Source of the DNA: Bifidobacterium sp. N4G05
GTDB taxonomy: Bacteria; Actinomycetota; Actinomycetes; Actinomycetales; Bifidobacteriaceae
Reading direction: 5' to 3'
Length of the DNA stretch: 64,000 bases
NCBI RefSeq assembly: GCF_002742445.1
Contig: NZ_NJNQ01000001.1
Coordinates: 335,427-399,426 of the forward strand
Shown: positions 47,904 to 56,912 of the stretch, piece by piece
Layout of the letters: each line of letters begins with the position of its first letter
Position numbering within the stretch: the first letter of the stretch is position 1
The notes under the pieces: generated by a model
The model's database searches: none
The model's input: the letters and a program-made list of their open reading frames with translations, nothing else
Told to the model about the DNA's origin: nothing
Position numbers and translations under genes: made by a program

Positions 47904-47955
47904 AAAAAACCTCGGCACCGGCAATCCGTAAAAAACCGGACGCAAGCGCCGAGGC
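47904..47955 (-). terminator. terminator of the LacI gene
   Basis: Stem CCTCGGC/GCCGAGG (47910-47916 with 47948-47954) with a 31-nt loop holding an inner CCGG pair, followed on the minus strand by T6. Just beyond it (47970-48004) is a purine-rich stretch with CTTCCTTCC/GGAAGGAAG pairing. Confidence 0.7.
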
Positions 47956-48005
47956 ACCAATCACTTCCTTCCTTCCAAAAGAAGAAGAAAAAGAAGGAAG
48001 GAAGA

Positions 48006-49082
48006 TCACACCACCAAGGAATTCGTGGGCAGCTTGGTGGACTGACGCACCACCAACGACGACGAAACCTTGCGGAACACCTTCTGATCCGGCTTCAGAT
48101 CCTGTGACGGCGAGACCCCGTCGATACGATCCTTCAGCAACTTCACCGACAGGCGGGCCACCGCCTCAAGACCGGGAGCAATCGACGTCAACGCAGGAGA
48201 CAAATACTGCGAATCGTCGGAATTATCGAAACCGATCACCGAAATATCTTCGGGAATGCGCAGATTGTGCATCTGGATCGCATGCATCACACCGGAGGCG
48301 AGCATGTCGTTCAGCGCGACGACGCCGTCGGGAACCACGCCGGAATCAAGCAGCGCGTTCATCACGCGCACGCCATCGCTACGATGCCACATGCCCGACT
48401 CGATCACCAAACGCTCGTCGAATTCGACGCCGGCCTCCTCCAACGCCTCAAGGTAGCCCTGATAGCGCAGCGCGGCGGAGCCGACCTTCTCGCCCGGATG
48501 CACGCCGACCACGGCCACGCGCTTGCAACCGGTCTGCAGCAGATACGACGTGGCGCGCTTGGCACCTTCCACGTTTTCCGTGGCGATATGGTCCACCTTG
48601 TCGGTGAAGATGCGTTCGCCGACAAGCACCAGCGGATAGTCCACGTCCAATTGGTCGACATCATCCTGATCAAGTTCCAATGGACTGTAGATCAGGCCGT
48701 CGATCATCGTCTGCTGGGAGCCGTGCAACACCTCAATCTCGCCTTCGCGCGAGTATTGCGTCGGCTCGACGATCACGCGTAGGCCCAGCTTCTTGGCCTC
48801 TTCGATGACCAGCGACGAAAGCTGCGCGAAGTACGGCATCTGCAGATCGGGAATGGCGAGGCCGATGATGCCGGTCTGCCCCCTGCGCAGATTGCGCGCG
48901 GACACGTTCAGCGTGTAGCCGAGCTCGTCGATGGCCTTGTTGACCTTGTCTCGCGTGGCCCGGGAAACGAACTCGTAGTCGTTGACCACATTGGACACCG
49001 TTTTGATCGATACGCCGGCCGCTTTCGCGACCTCGCGCATGGTCACCACGTGCTCGCCGTTGGCGCCATTCTGCTTCGGCAT
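48006..49082 (-). CDS. LacI-family regulator of the arabinan locus
   Basis: 358 residues. Helix-turn-helix VTMREVAKAAGVSIKTVSNVVND (about residues 13-35), hinge near NVSARNLRRGQTG, sugar-binding domain to the end. Its gene lies between the importer/GH43 operon and the divergent GH43 pair, whose promoters all carry TTACAACGTTGTAA-like sites. It is therefore the natural candidate to bind them, with arabinose or an arabino-oligosaccharide as inducer. The start at 49082 follows AAAAGGGG. Confidence 0.88.
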   Translation of the reverse strand: MPKQNGANGEHVVTMREVAKAAGVSIKTVSNVVNDYEFVSRATRDKVNKAIDELGYTLNVSARNLRRGQTGIIGLAIPDLQMPYFAQLSSLVIEEAKKLGLRVIVEPTQYSREGEIEVLHGSQQTMIDGLIYSPLELDQDDVDQLDVDYPLVLVGERIFTDKVDHIATENVEGAKRATSYLLQTGCKRVAVVGVHPGEKVGSAALRYQGYLEALEEAGVEFDERLVIESGMWHRSDGVRVMNALLDSGVVPDGVVALNDMLASGVMHAIQMHNLRIPEDISVIGFDNSDDSQYLSPALTSIAPGLEAVARLSVKLLKDRIDGVSPSQDLKPDQKVFRKVSSSLVVRQSTKLPTNSLVV

Positions 49083-49165
49083 GTCAACCCCTTTTCACCA
49101 AAAACGTCTCATACATTCGGCCCCAACACTGGCTTTCGCCCCTTGCGGCGCTGAAGCCAACGGAA

Positions 49166-51295
49166 TCAGCCTTTATTGCCGGAAACCACGATTTTCATCG
49201 TTATATCAGCATAGTCCGGATTGAGCTCTTCCGCCGCCTGCATGTCCAGTATCGGCATACCCTCCTTGGACCAGTGCACGCGGCGTACCTGGGCGTCGCG
49301 GCCGCCATACCGTCCATTCTCGTATTCCGCATTGTGAAATACATAGATAAGATTGCCGTCCTCGTCGGTGGACCACATGCCATGGCCGGTGCCGAGCTGC
49401 CATTGCCCGTTGTATACTCCGGATTTCTGCAGCGGATAGTCGAGCTTCGTCCACACATTCGGATCGGTCAGATCGGTGTCCTGCCCGGCCGGAGCGGTGA
49501 CCAGACCGGTGGTGTAGTCAATGCCGACCAGCGAGCCGGAATAAATCAGGTAGATCGTGCCATCATGCACGATGGCGTTCGGACCTTCGGCAATCATATT
49601 GTCCCACGCGAATTCCGGCACAACGACCTGCTTCGGCTCGCAGGTAAGCCGTTCCGGACGGGCCGGATCGAAGCTGGCGATCCAAATGCTGCCGACCTGC
49701 TGCCACGCGTAATACCAGCGGCCGGAATCGCTGATGACGGTCATGTCGAGCGAGATACGTTGGATGGGATTGAGCACGCCGCCGGTCGGTGTGAGAATCG
49801 GCTTCGGCACCGTCCAGTTTTCGGGTTCGCGCGGATCGAAATCCGTGCCGTCGGAATGCTGCTTGAGCTGCATGATATGGCAGCTGCCCGTCCACATGTC
49901 TGGCTTGCCCGCGCGATCGTTGGGCGTGCCGTCTGGATTGGTGGCCGGCCCATCGAAGCATGGCATGAAGAGCACCGACAGTTTTCCATCGATGACATGC
50001 AGTTCCGGCGCCCAGAAGCAGCCGGTCATGGCGCGTCCTTCAGCGTTGTAATCACCGCATTTGAGCAGATCGATTTCCTTGGCACGGCCGCCCGCCGCGT
50101 CGGAAAGTGCTTCGATGGAGTCGGCGATGCGCAACGGCATATGCGTGGCGCCATCGTTCGGATCGACGCAGTTGCCGTCGGTATCGTCGGTGGCGATGAA
50201 CATGAACATCGGCTTGCCGTTGAAATTCCAAGCGAACACCGACGGGTCTGCACGCTCCACGGCAAATGGCACCGGGTATACGGTTTGGCGGATGCGGCCG
50301 CTCACCGTGCGCGTGTCGCCCGGCTGGAGCTTGCCTTCGGCGGCGTCCTGCGCAATTGCCTCAAGTTCGTCTTTGTTCCAATCCACGGCACGGGTGGCAC
50401 CGGAACCGTCGCTGTAGACGAGATCGGCGCGGACCTTGGCGAGTGCCTGCACGGCTTCACGGGCCGCTTCGCCGCTGATGGCCGCATCGATATGTTGCGT
50501 CGCCACCGATGTTCCAACGTTGTAAATACGACCGAAACGTTCGATGAGTTTCGCCGCTTCTTCTTCGGTGATATCAATCACGTTTCCAGGAACGGCATTG
50601 GGAATATCGCAATCGCCCGAAAGGTCGCCAAAATGGCAGGATTTCGCCGATACCGCAGCTTCCGCAACATCGAGCGGCTCGCCGGATTCGGCCGCGGCGA
50701 CAATATCGGCAACGCTTGCGGAACGCGCATCGCCATCATCCGAAATCCAGGAAATCACATAACGGGAGGCGTCCGCGTCGAATGCGACAGACGGACGATT
50801 GACGCCGCCGCCGGTACGCAGCATCACCAATCCAAGCTGCGTGAAAGCCGTCAGATCGTCGCTGAGCGCCAACAGAAACGCCGATCGCTCGGACCCGTCC
50901 GGCGCTCCCCCACGCGCGGTACGGGTGGCCGCGAGAGCGAATCGTCCGTCCGCGAGGCGGAACAGATACGGATCCTTCAAGGATTTGAGCGTGATGTCGA
51001 TTCCCGGCATCACAGCGCCGTACGCGACGGCATCGGCGGCCGGACGGGCCTCGTCGAACGGATCGGCGACGAAATGCGCCGCGGCGACGCAGGCGCGGCG
51101 AGATTCGGAGGATGCGGCCTGGATAGGCACACCGGCGGCGAAGAAAACGCCGTAATTCTCGTTGAGCGGCTCCCACTCGGTGGCCCCGTCGGCACGCAAC
51201 GCAAGGTGCATGCTGTAGGCGATATCCTCGTTATTCGCCTCTTCGCGGCTGGTGGCTTCGCGCGTGTAGCACAGCAATTCGTAGGAACTCGACAT
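49166..51295 (-). CDS. large GH43 protein with two propeller-like domains
   Basis: 709 residues from the ATG at 51295. The C-terminal half (about 250-700) is a full family 43 domain: base Asp in ERADPSVFAWN, middle Asp in RISLDMTVISDSGRWYYAW, acid Glu in IAEGPNAIVHD. The N-terminal half (about 100-230) keeps propeller-like DPYLFRLADGRFALAATR but has Arg-Pro-Ser instead of the middle Asp block and no acid Glu, so it looks non-catalytic. No signal peptide. Likely an arabinofuranosidase on imported substrate. An operator-like site is embedded at 50512-50525. Confidence 0.82.
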   Translation of the reverse strand: MSSSYELLCYTREATSREEANNEDIAYSMHLALRADGATEWEPLNENYGVFFAAGVPIQAASSESRRACVAAAHFVADPFDEARPAADAVAYGAVMPGIDITLKSLKDPYLFRLADGRFALAATRTARGGAPDGSERSAFLLALSDDLTAFTQLGLVMLRTGGGVNRPSVAFDADASRYVISWISDDGDARSASVADIVAAAESGEPLDVAEAAVSAKSCHFGDLSGDCDIPNAVPGNVIDITEEEAAKLIERFGRIYNVGTSVATQHIDAAISGEAAREAVQALAKVRADLVYSDGSGATRAVDWNKDELEAIAQDAAEGKLQPGDTRTVSGRIRQTVYPVPFAVERADPSVFAWNFNGKPMFMFIATDDTDGNCVDPNDGATHMPLRIADSIEALSDAAGGRAKEIDLLKCGDYNAEGRAMTGCFWAPELHVIDGKLSVLFMPCFDGPATNPDGTPNDRAGKPDMWTGSCHIMQLKQHSDGTDFDPREPENWTVPKPILTPTGGVLNPIQRISLDMTVISDSGRWYYAWQQVGSIWIASFDPARPERLTCEPKQVVVPEFAWDNMIAEGPNAIVHDGTIYLIYSGSLVGIDYTTGLVTAPAGQDTDLTDPNVWTKLDYPLQKSGVYNGQWQLGTGHGMWSTDEDGNLIYVFHNAEYENGRYGGRDAQVRRVHWSKEGMPILDMQAAEELNPDYADITMKIVVSGNKG
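50512..50525. promoter_or_regulatory. operator-like site inside the GH43 gene
   Basis: TTCCAACGTTGTAA, one base off the TTACAACGTTGTAA consensus, within the coding region of the 709-residue GH43 protein. It could be a secondary repressor site or chance. Confidence 0.4.
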
Positions 51296-51324
51296 CGAGA
51301 AACCCCCTATGATTCGACTTTTCT

Positions 51325-51365
51325 TTACAACGTTGTACACTATACAAGAAATTACATCGTTGTAC
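51325..51365. promoter_or_regulatory. operator pair between divergent GH43 genes
   Basis: TTACAACGTTGTAC at 51325-51338 and TTACATCGTTGTAC at 51352-51365, 27 bp apart centre to centre. They sit between the starts of the 709-residue GH43 (minus) and the secreted arabinanase (plus), so one pair could control both. Confidence 0.85.
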
Positions 51366-51395
51366 AAATCGCATCATCCGCAAGGAAGGGGAAAA

Positions 51396-52991
51396 ATGAA
51401 ACTCCGTACAACTGTGAAACAGGTCGCAGCAGGCCTGATCGCAGCAGCCGTGCTCGTCGGAACGCTAGCAGGCTGCTCCAGCACATCATCCGACCAATCA
51501 TCGGCGTCATCAAAGTCCGAAACCAGCGAAACCAGCACCGCCAGCATCAAGCGCGGCGAATCCCACGACCCCTCCATCGTCAAGGCCAACGGCAAATACT
51601 ATATTTTCGGCTCGCACCGCGCCTGGCTCAAAAGCGACGATCTGATCAACTGGAGCACCTTCACCAACAATCTGAGCACCGACTACGAGAAGGTCTTCAA
51701 AGACATTTGGGAAGGCTGGGCGAAGCAGTCCACGAATCCGGACGTCAAAGGCAATATGTGGGCCCCCGACGTGGTCTGGAACGAAACGATGGGCAAGTGG
51801 TGCATGTACATGTCCATCAACGGCGATAATTACCGCTCCGTAATCGTGCTGCTCACCGCCGACGACATCGAAGGCGATTGGACGTACGTTGGCCCGGTGG
51901 TCTATTCCGGCTTCGAACGCGTGAACGTGAAGAAGACCGACGTGCCGCAGGTGCTTGGCGAGGATGCCGACATCACCCGTTACACCTCGCAGACCGACAC
52001 CGGCATCAACGCCATCGACCCGTGCGTGAAAACCGATGACAACGGCGACATGTGGATGACCTTCGGCTCCTGGTTCGGCGGCATGTGGATGTTCAAGCTC
52101 GACCCGACGACCGGCCTGCGCGACTACAACTCCACCTACCCCACCGAAGCGAACAAGTCCGACGCCTACTATGGCGTGAAGCTCGGCGGCGGCTTCGGCA
52201 ACTCCGGCGAAGGCTCCTACCTGCTGCACGACAACGGCTACTGGTATCTATTCGCCTCCTACGGCGCGCTGCAGCAGACCGGTGGCTACCAGATCCGCAT
52301 GTTCCGATCCAAGGACATCACCGGCCCGTACGTTGACGAAGCCGGCAACACCGCGATTTCCACCAAGGCCATCGGCAACAACTGGCAAAGCGACATCGGC
52401 GAGCGCCTGATGAGCTCGATCCAGTGGAGCGGCAACGACAACGCGAACATCGAGGTCTCCCAGGGCCACAATTCCGCGTTCGTTGACGACGACGGCACCG
52501 CTTACCTCGTGTACCATACCCGTTTCTCCGGTTCCGGCGAAAAGCATGAGGTGCGCGTGCACGAGCTGCTGCCGACCGCCGACGGATGGCTGGCGGCCGC
52601 ACCGTACGAATACACGGGCACCAAGGCCGACAAGAAGGGCTACAAGACCGCCGACATCGCCGGCGATTACGAGATGGTGACGCACGACAAGTCCAGCTAT
52701 TTCAAGGGCCCGAAGAAGGTCACCGATAAGACGAGCACCGACTATCGCGGTGTGAACAAGCCCATCAACATCACCCTGAAGGAAGACGGCACCGTGACCG
52801 GCGACCAGACAGGCACTTGGGAGGCCGTGGAAGGCACCAACCAGATGACGCTTAAGCTCACCGGCGACGAAGGCGAAGTCACCTACTCCGGCGCGTTCGA
52901 CAAGCTTCCGCGAGACAAGGACCGCAAGGAAGTCATGACCTTCAGCGCCCTGGGCACGAACAATCTGTGCATTTGGGGGTCTCAGAAGTGA
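51396..52991 (+). CDS. lipoprotein endo-alpha-1,5-arabinanase (GH43)
   Basis: 531 residues. Signal peptide with lipobox LAGC; Cys27 anchors it outside. A Ser/Thr linker (about 28-52) leads to a GH43 domain: base Asp58 in SHDPSIVKANGKYYIFGSH, middle Asp in INAIDPCVKTDDNGDMWMTFGSW, acid Glu in GNSGEGSYLLHD. SQGHNSAFVDDDGTAYLVYHTRF is an endo-arabinanase hallmark. A C-terminal beta domain (about 430-531) ends NNLCIWGSQK. It should cut arabinan at the surface to fragments for the importer. The start follows AAGGAAGGGG. Confidence 0.9.
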   Translation: MKLRTTVKQVAAGLIAAAVLVGTLAGCSSTSSDQSSASSKSETSETSTASIKRGESHDPSIVKANGKYYIFGSHRAWLKSDDLINWSTFTNNLSTDYEKVFKDIWEGWAKQSTNPDVKGNMWAPDVVWNETMGKWCMYMSINGDNYRSVIVLLTADDIEGDWTYVGPVVYSGFERVNVKKTDVPQVLGEDADITRYTSQTDTGINAIDPCVKTDDNGDMWMTFGSWFGGMWMFKLDPTTGLRDYNSTYPTEANKSDAYYGVKLGGGFGNSGEGSYLLHDNGYWYLFASYGALQQTGGYQIRMFRSKDITGPYVDEAGNTAISTKAIGNNWQSDIGERLMSSIQWSGNDNANIEVSQGHNSAFVDDDGTAYLVYHTRFSGSGEKHEVRVHELLPTADGWLAAAPYEYTGTKADKKGYKTADIAGDYEMVTHDKSSYFKGPKKVTDKTSTDYRGVNKPINITLKEDGTVTGDQTGTWEAVEGTNQMTLKLTGDEGEVTYSGAFDKLPRDKDRKEVMTFSALGTNNLCIWGSQK

Positions 52992-54661
52992 GCAAAAACG
53001 GCGCAACAACCGTGCATTCCACAGCCGACGCAACCGGCGCAGTCAACGCAAGCAATGCAGGCCCCGCATCGCAGGCCATCTCACCCAACGGCATCGAGCA
53101 TACGCTTGATGCCGGGCGGGTGGCCGTGCACGATCCCGCAATCGTCGAGGAAAACGGTGTCTACTATCTGTTCGGCACGCATCGTCGGTGCGCGCGCAGC
53201 ACGGATATGGTGCATTGGGAGCGGTTCGATAACAATCTGAGCCGCGACCCGTACGCGCTGCTCGGCGATATTTGGCAGGCATGGCCGAAACAGGATTCCA
53301 ATCCCGACCTGCTCGGCAACACGTGGGCGCCCGACGTGATCTGGAACGAGACCATGGGCAAGTGGTGCATGTACCTGTCGGTGAACGGCGACCAGTTCCG
53401 CTCGGTGATCGTGCTGTTGACCGCCGACCATGTGGACGGCGACTGGACGTACGTGGGGCCGGTGGTATATTCCGGTTTCGACGAGAGCAACCTGTGGAAC
53501 ACCGACGTGCCGAAAGTGCTGGAACTTGAGCCCAAAACCGATGGCACCGTCGGCTATGACCTGACCCGCTACCTGTCGCTCAAAGACACGCGTATCAACG
53601 CCATCGACGCGGCGCCCGCATTGTGCGAGCACGGCGAAATGTGGATGAGTTTCGGTTCATGGTTCGGCGGCATCTGGATGTTCAAGCTCGATCCGAAAAC
53701 CGGCTTGCGCGATTATTCCGTGCGATACCCGCTGGTCAAGGATTCCTCCGATCCTTATTACGGCGTGAAAGTGGCCGGAGGCTACTGGAATTCCGGCGAA
53801 GGATCGTACTTCATTCGTGAAAACGGATGGTGGTATCTGTTCATGTCGTACGGCTGGCTTGGGCGCACCGGCGGATATCAGATTCGTCTGTTCCGTTCAA
53901 AATCGCTGCTTGGCCCGTACGTGGACCAGAACGGCAATCCCGCGATTTCGTACGGTGAGATTCCCGACAATCAGGAGCGCGGCACCGGCATTCGATTGAC
54001 GTCTTCCGTACAGTGGGATGGCGGTCCGGCAGAACTTGCCGATGTCGAAGTCTCGCAGGGGCATAATTCCGCCATTCGTCGGTCGGAGGACGGTCGCATG
54101 TTCCTCGTCTACCACACCCGTTTCGCGGAACGCTTTAGCGAGGGCGATGATGAAGATTACGAATCTCACGTACGCGAATTACTGCCAACTTCCGACGGCT
54201 GGCTGGTTGCGGCACCGTACGAATACCGCGGTTCCGTTGCCGTCGCGCCGACCGGCATTGCCGATATCACAGGCGATTACAACGTTGTACTGCATGATCA
54301 GCATACGTTCTTCAACGGCAAGCAAGAGGATGATGGCACGTACGTTGGCATCAATCGTCCGACACGATATACGTTCCATGAGGACGGGCGGATCACCCGG
54401 GGTGAAATCGTAAGTTTCTTCGATACTCCCGACGCGAATCTGCCGAGGTCGACGGACGGGCCGATCACCTGCGGATCGTGGAAACCGCTTTCCGGCGCCG
54501 TGAACGGATTCAACTGTTGCGCAAGCGACGCGGAAATCCGATTGGACGACGTGACCTACATTGCACGGTTCGCAACACTCCCCCGCGAGATCGACGGCAA
54601 GCCGGTCATGACGTTCTCCGCAATCGGCAACAATGTCTGCATTTGGGGATCGCAATCCTGA
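52988..54661 (+). CDS. GH43 paralogue of the arabinanase, no signal peptide
   Basis: 557 residues, clearly homologous over its length to the preceding gene: AVHDPAIVEENGVYYLFGTH, MWMSFGSWFGGIWMFKLDP, WNSGEGSYFI and the ending NNVCIWGSQS. All three acidic catalytic residues are kept. It starts at a GTG that overlaps the stop of the upstream gene as GTGA, so translation is coupled. It lacks a signal sequence and should be cytoplasmic, perhaps cutting longer imported arabino-oligosaccharides. Confidence 0.88.
   Translation: MSKNGATTVHSTADATGAVNASNAGPASQAISPNGIEHTLDAGRVAVHDPAIVEENGVYYLFGTHRRCARSTDMVHWERFDNNLSRDPYALLGDIWQAWPKQDSNPDLLGNTWAPDVIWNETMGKWCMYLSVNGDQFRSVIVLLTADHVDGDWTYVGPVVYSGFDESNLWNTDVPKVLELEPKTDGTVGYDLTRYLSLKDTRINAIDAAPALCEHGEMWMSFGSWFGGIWMFKLDPKTGLRDYSVRYPLVKDSSDPYYGVKVAGGYWNSGEGSYFIRENGWWYLFMSYGWLGRTGGYQIRLFRSKSLLGPYVDQNGNPAISYGEIPDNQERGTGIRLTSSVQWDGGPAELADVEVSQGHNSAIRRSEDGRMFLVYHTRFAERFSEGDDEDYESHVRELLPTSDGWLVAAPYEYRGSVAVAPTGIADITGDYNVVLHDQHTFFNGKQEDDGTYVGINRPTRYTFHEDGRITRGEIVSFFDTPDANLPRSTDGPITCGSWKPLSGAVNGFNCCASDAEIRLDDVTYIARFATLPREIDGKPVMTFSAIGNNVCIWGSQS
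54277..54290. promoter_or_regulatory. operator-like site inside the GH43 paralogue
   Basis: TTACAACGTTGTAC within the 3' part of the gene, identical to the intergenic operator at 51325-51338. The matching codons in the upstream paralogue differ, so it is not forced by the protein sequence. Confidence 0.45.
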
Positions 54662-54716
54662 ATTTCCGAGTTTCCGAATAATCCGGAAAAACTGGAAAAT
54701 CCGGAAACTCGGGAAT
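54662..54716 (+). terminator. hairpin after the GH43 pair
   Basis: 15-bp stem with one wobble pair (54662-54676 with 54702-54716, ATTTCCGAGTTTCCG and its complement). No clear T-run follows on the plus strand. Confidence 0.6.
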
Positions 54717-54735
54717 CCTATGAAATCAAAAAGCA

Positions 54736-54775
54736 AAGGGCTTGTGACGTACTCGCAAGTACATCACAAGCCCTT
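54736..54775 (-). terminator. terminator of leuA
   Basis: Long stem starting AAGGGCTTGTGA (54736 onward) with one mismatch, loop CGCA, followed on the minus strand by a T-rich run. It lies just past the leuA stop. Confidence 0.85.
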
Positions 54776-54804
54776 CAGCTACAAGAACTGAAAAACCGCG
54801 GAAA

Positions 54805-56715
54805 TCAGCGCTCGGAACGGTTGATGGCCGAAATAATGGCCTTCAGCGAGCTGGTGACGATGGACGTGTCAATGCCGACGCCCCACACGATCTGCGGATC
54901 CTCTTCCTCGCCGATCTGGCATTCCACATAGGAAGCGGCCATGGCATCGGTGCCGACGGACATGGTGTGCTCCACATAATCCATTACGGAAGCCTCGATG
55001 CCGAAATTGCTCAGCGCGTTCAGGAAAGCGGCAAGCGGGCCATTACCCATGCCGGAAACCTCACGCTCCACCGGCTCATCAACGCCGACGTTCACGCCAC
55101 GGTCAAGAATCCTGGCCTTCAGCACGGTATCGGAACCATCTTCACCGGAAGACACCGACACCTTCAGCAGCTTCAGACGGCCCCACTGCTCGAGGGAGTC
55201 GTCCTTGCTGTCGCCGACCACGGCACCAGCCGCAGTAGCGCCGGACTCTTCGACCGGCAGATACTCGTCCTTGAACAGACGCCAAATATCCTCGTCCTTG
55301 ACTTCCTTCTTGGTCTCATCGGCGTACGCCTGCACAACCTTGTCGAACTCGACCTGCAGACGCTTCGGCAGATCAAGATTGTGGTTGGTCTTCAGCAGGT
55401 AGGCCATGCCGCCCTTGCCGGACTGGGAGTTCACGCGGATGATGGCCTCGTACGTGCGGCCGATATCCTTCGGATCGATCGGCAGGTACGGCACCAGCCA
55501 CACGAAGCTGTCCAAATCGGCACCGGCACGATCGGCGGCCACCTGACGAGCCTCAAGACCCTTCTTGATGGCATCCTGATGAGAGCCGGAGAAGGCGGTG
55601 AACACGAAATTGCCGGCATACGGGTGACGCTCGGAAATCTTCAGCTGGTTGCAGTACTCAACAGTCTTGCGAATCTCAGGAACGTTGGAATAATCGATCT
55701 GCGGATCGATGCCCTGCGTGAGGAAGTTCAAACCAAGCGTAACCAAATCGACGTTGCCGGTGCGCTCGCCGTTGCCCAGCAGGCAACCCTCAACGCGGTC
55801 GGCGCCGGCAAGCACGGCCAACTCGGTGGCGGCCACGCCCATGCCTTCATCGTTGTGCGGGTGCAGCGACAGCACTACGGCGTCGCGCGGCACCAGATTG
55901 TTCGACATGTATTCCACTTGGTCGGCAAACACGTTCGGCGTTGTCATTTCCACCGTTGCCGGCAGATTGATGATCATCGGATGCTCAGGAGTCGGCTTGA
56001 TCACGTCGATCACCGCATTGCACACCTCAACGGCGTACTCCGGTTCGGTGCCGGTGAAGGATTCCGGAGAATACTCGTAATACAGGTCGATGCCCTCGGC
56101 CTCGCCCTCAAGCTCCTTGCACAGGGTGGCCGCGTCGGTGGCAAGCTTCTTGATGCCGGCCTTATCCTTACGGAACACGACCTCGCGCTGTAGCACGGAC
56201 ACGGAGTTATAGAAGTGCACGACGGCACGCTTGGCACCCTTCAGGCACTCGTAAGTCTTGCGAATCAGGTGCTCGCGAGCCTGCGTCAGCACCACGATCG
56301 TAACGTCATCAGGAATGAGCTCACGCTCGATCAGCATACGGATGAAATCGTAATCGGTTTCGGAAGCCGACGGGAAGCCGACCTCGATCTCCTTGAAGCC
56401 CAACGACACCAGCAGATTCCAGAAACGCAACTTGCGCTCGGAATCCATCGGGTTGACGAGGGCCTGATTGCCGTCACGAAGATCGACGGAACACCAACGC
56501 GGTGCACGCTGCAGTCGCTTACCCGGCCACGTACGCTCCGGGTAATCAAATGGCACCTGCTTATCGTATGCGACGTACTTGTTGTACGGCATCTTGCTGG
56601 GCTTTTGCGGAGCTCCAATATAACGCGCCGGAGGCAGCAGCGGGTCGTTGTTCCCTCCGTTGGACGCCGCGGCGACTGCCGCGAGATCAAACACTGAAGA
56701 TTGATCCTGACCCAT
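54805..56715 (-). CDS. leuA: 2-isopropylmalate synthase
   Basis: First committed step of leucine synthesis: acetyl-CoA plus 2-ketoisovalerate. 636 residues, the long actinobacterial form. An N-terminal extension precedes the catalytic barrel with the metal motif SVDLRDGNQALVNPM, and HPHNDEGMGVAATELA is conserved. The C-terminal regulatory domain (LKARILDRGVNVGVDEPVEREVSGMGNGPLAAFLNAL) senses leucine in this family. The ATG at 56715 follows AGGAGG at 4 nt. leuCD lie elsewhere in the window, under an LtbR-like regulator. Confidence 0.95.
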   Translation of the reverse strand: MGQDQSSVFDLAAVAAASNGGNNDPLLPPARYIGAPQKPSKMPYNKYVAYDKQVPFDYPERTWPGKRLQRAPRWCSVDLRDGNQALVNPMDSERKLRFWNLLVSLGFKEIEVGFPSASETDYDFIRMLIERELIPDDVTIVVLTQAREHLIRKTYECLKGAKRAVVHFYNSVSVLQREVVFRKDKAGIKKLATDAATLCKELEGEAEGIDLYYEYSPESFTGTEPEYAVEVCNAVIDVIKPTPEHPMIINLPATVEMTTPNVFADQVEYMSNNLVPRDAVVLSLHPHNDEGMGVAATELAVLAGADRVEGCLLGNGERTGNVDLVTLGLNFLTQGIDPQIDYSNVPEIRKTVEYCNQLKISERHPYAGNFVFTAFSGSHQDAIKKGLEARQVAADRAGADLDSFVWLVPYLPIDPKDIGRTYEAIIRVNSQSGKGGMAYLLKTNHNLDLPKRLQVEFDKVVQAYADETKKEVKDEDIWRLFKDEYLPVEESGATAAGAVVGDSKDDSLEQWGRLKLLKVSVSSGEDGSDTVLKARILDRGVNVGVDEPVEREVSGMGNGPLAAFLNALSNFGIEASVMDYVEHTMSVGTDAMAASYVECQIGEEEDPQIVWGVGIDTSIVTSSLKAIISAINRSER

Positions 56716-56912
56716 CACTCCTCCTTATCTGTGAAGTTGTCGACGATCTGCCGACCCATTTATTACATGCATGTTACTTTTCATGTACCGCCGTCCATCC
56801 TAGCGTCAGCTAGCTCCATATTTTGCTGACATTCCGCGATGCGGCTGCCATTTTAGAGCGCTTCCGACACTTTTCACCCCATATCCAGATTTGCCGCATT
56901 ACAGTGAGCATC

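Noticed and set aside
52967..52987. ATG at 52967 as start of the second GH43
   Set aside because: It lies deep in the end of the upstream gene; the GTG at 52988 overlaps the stop as GTGA and is the typical coupled start.
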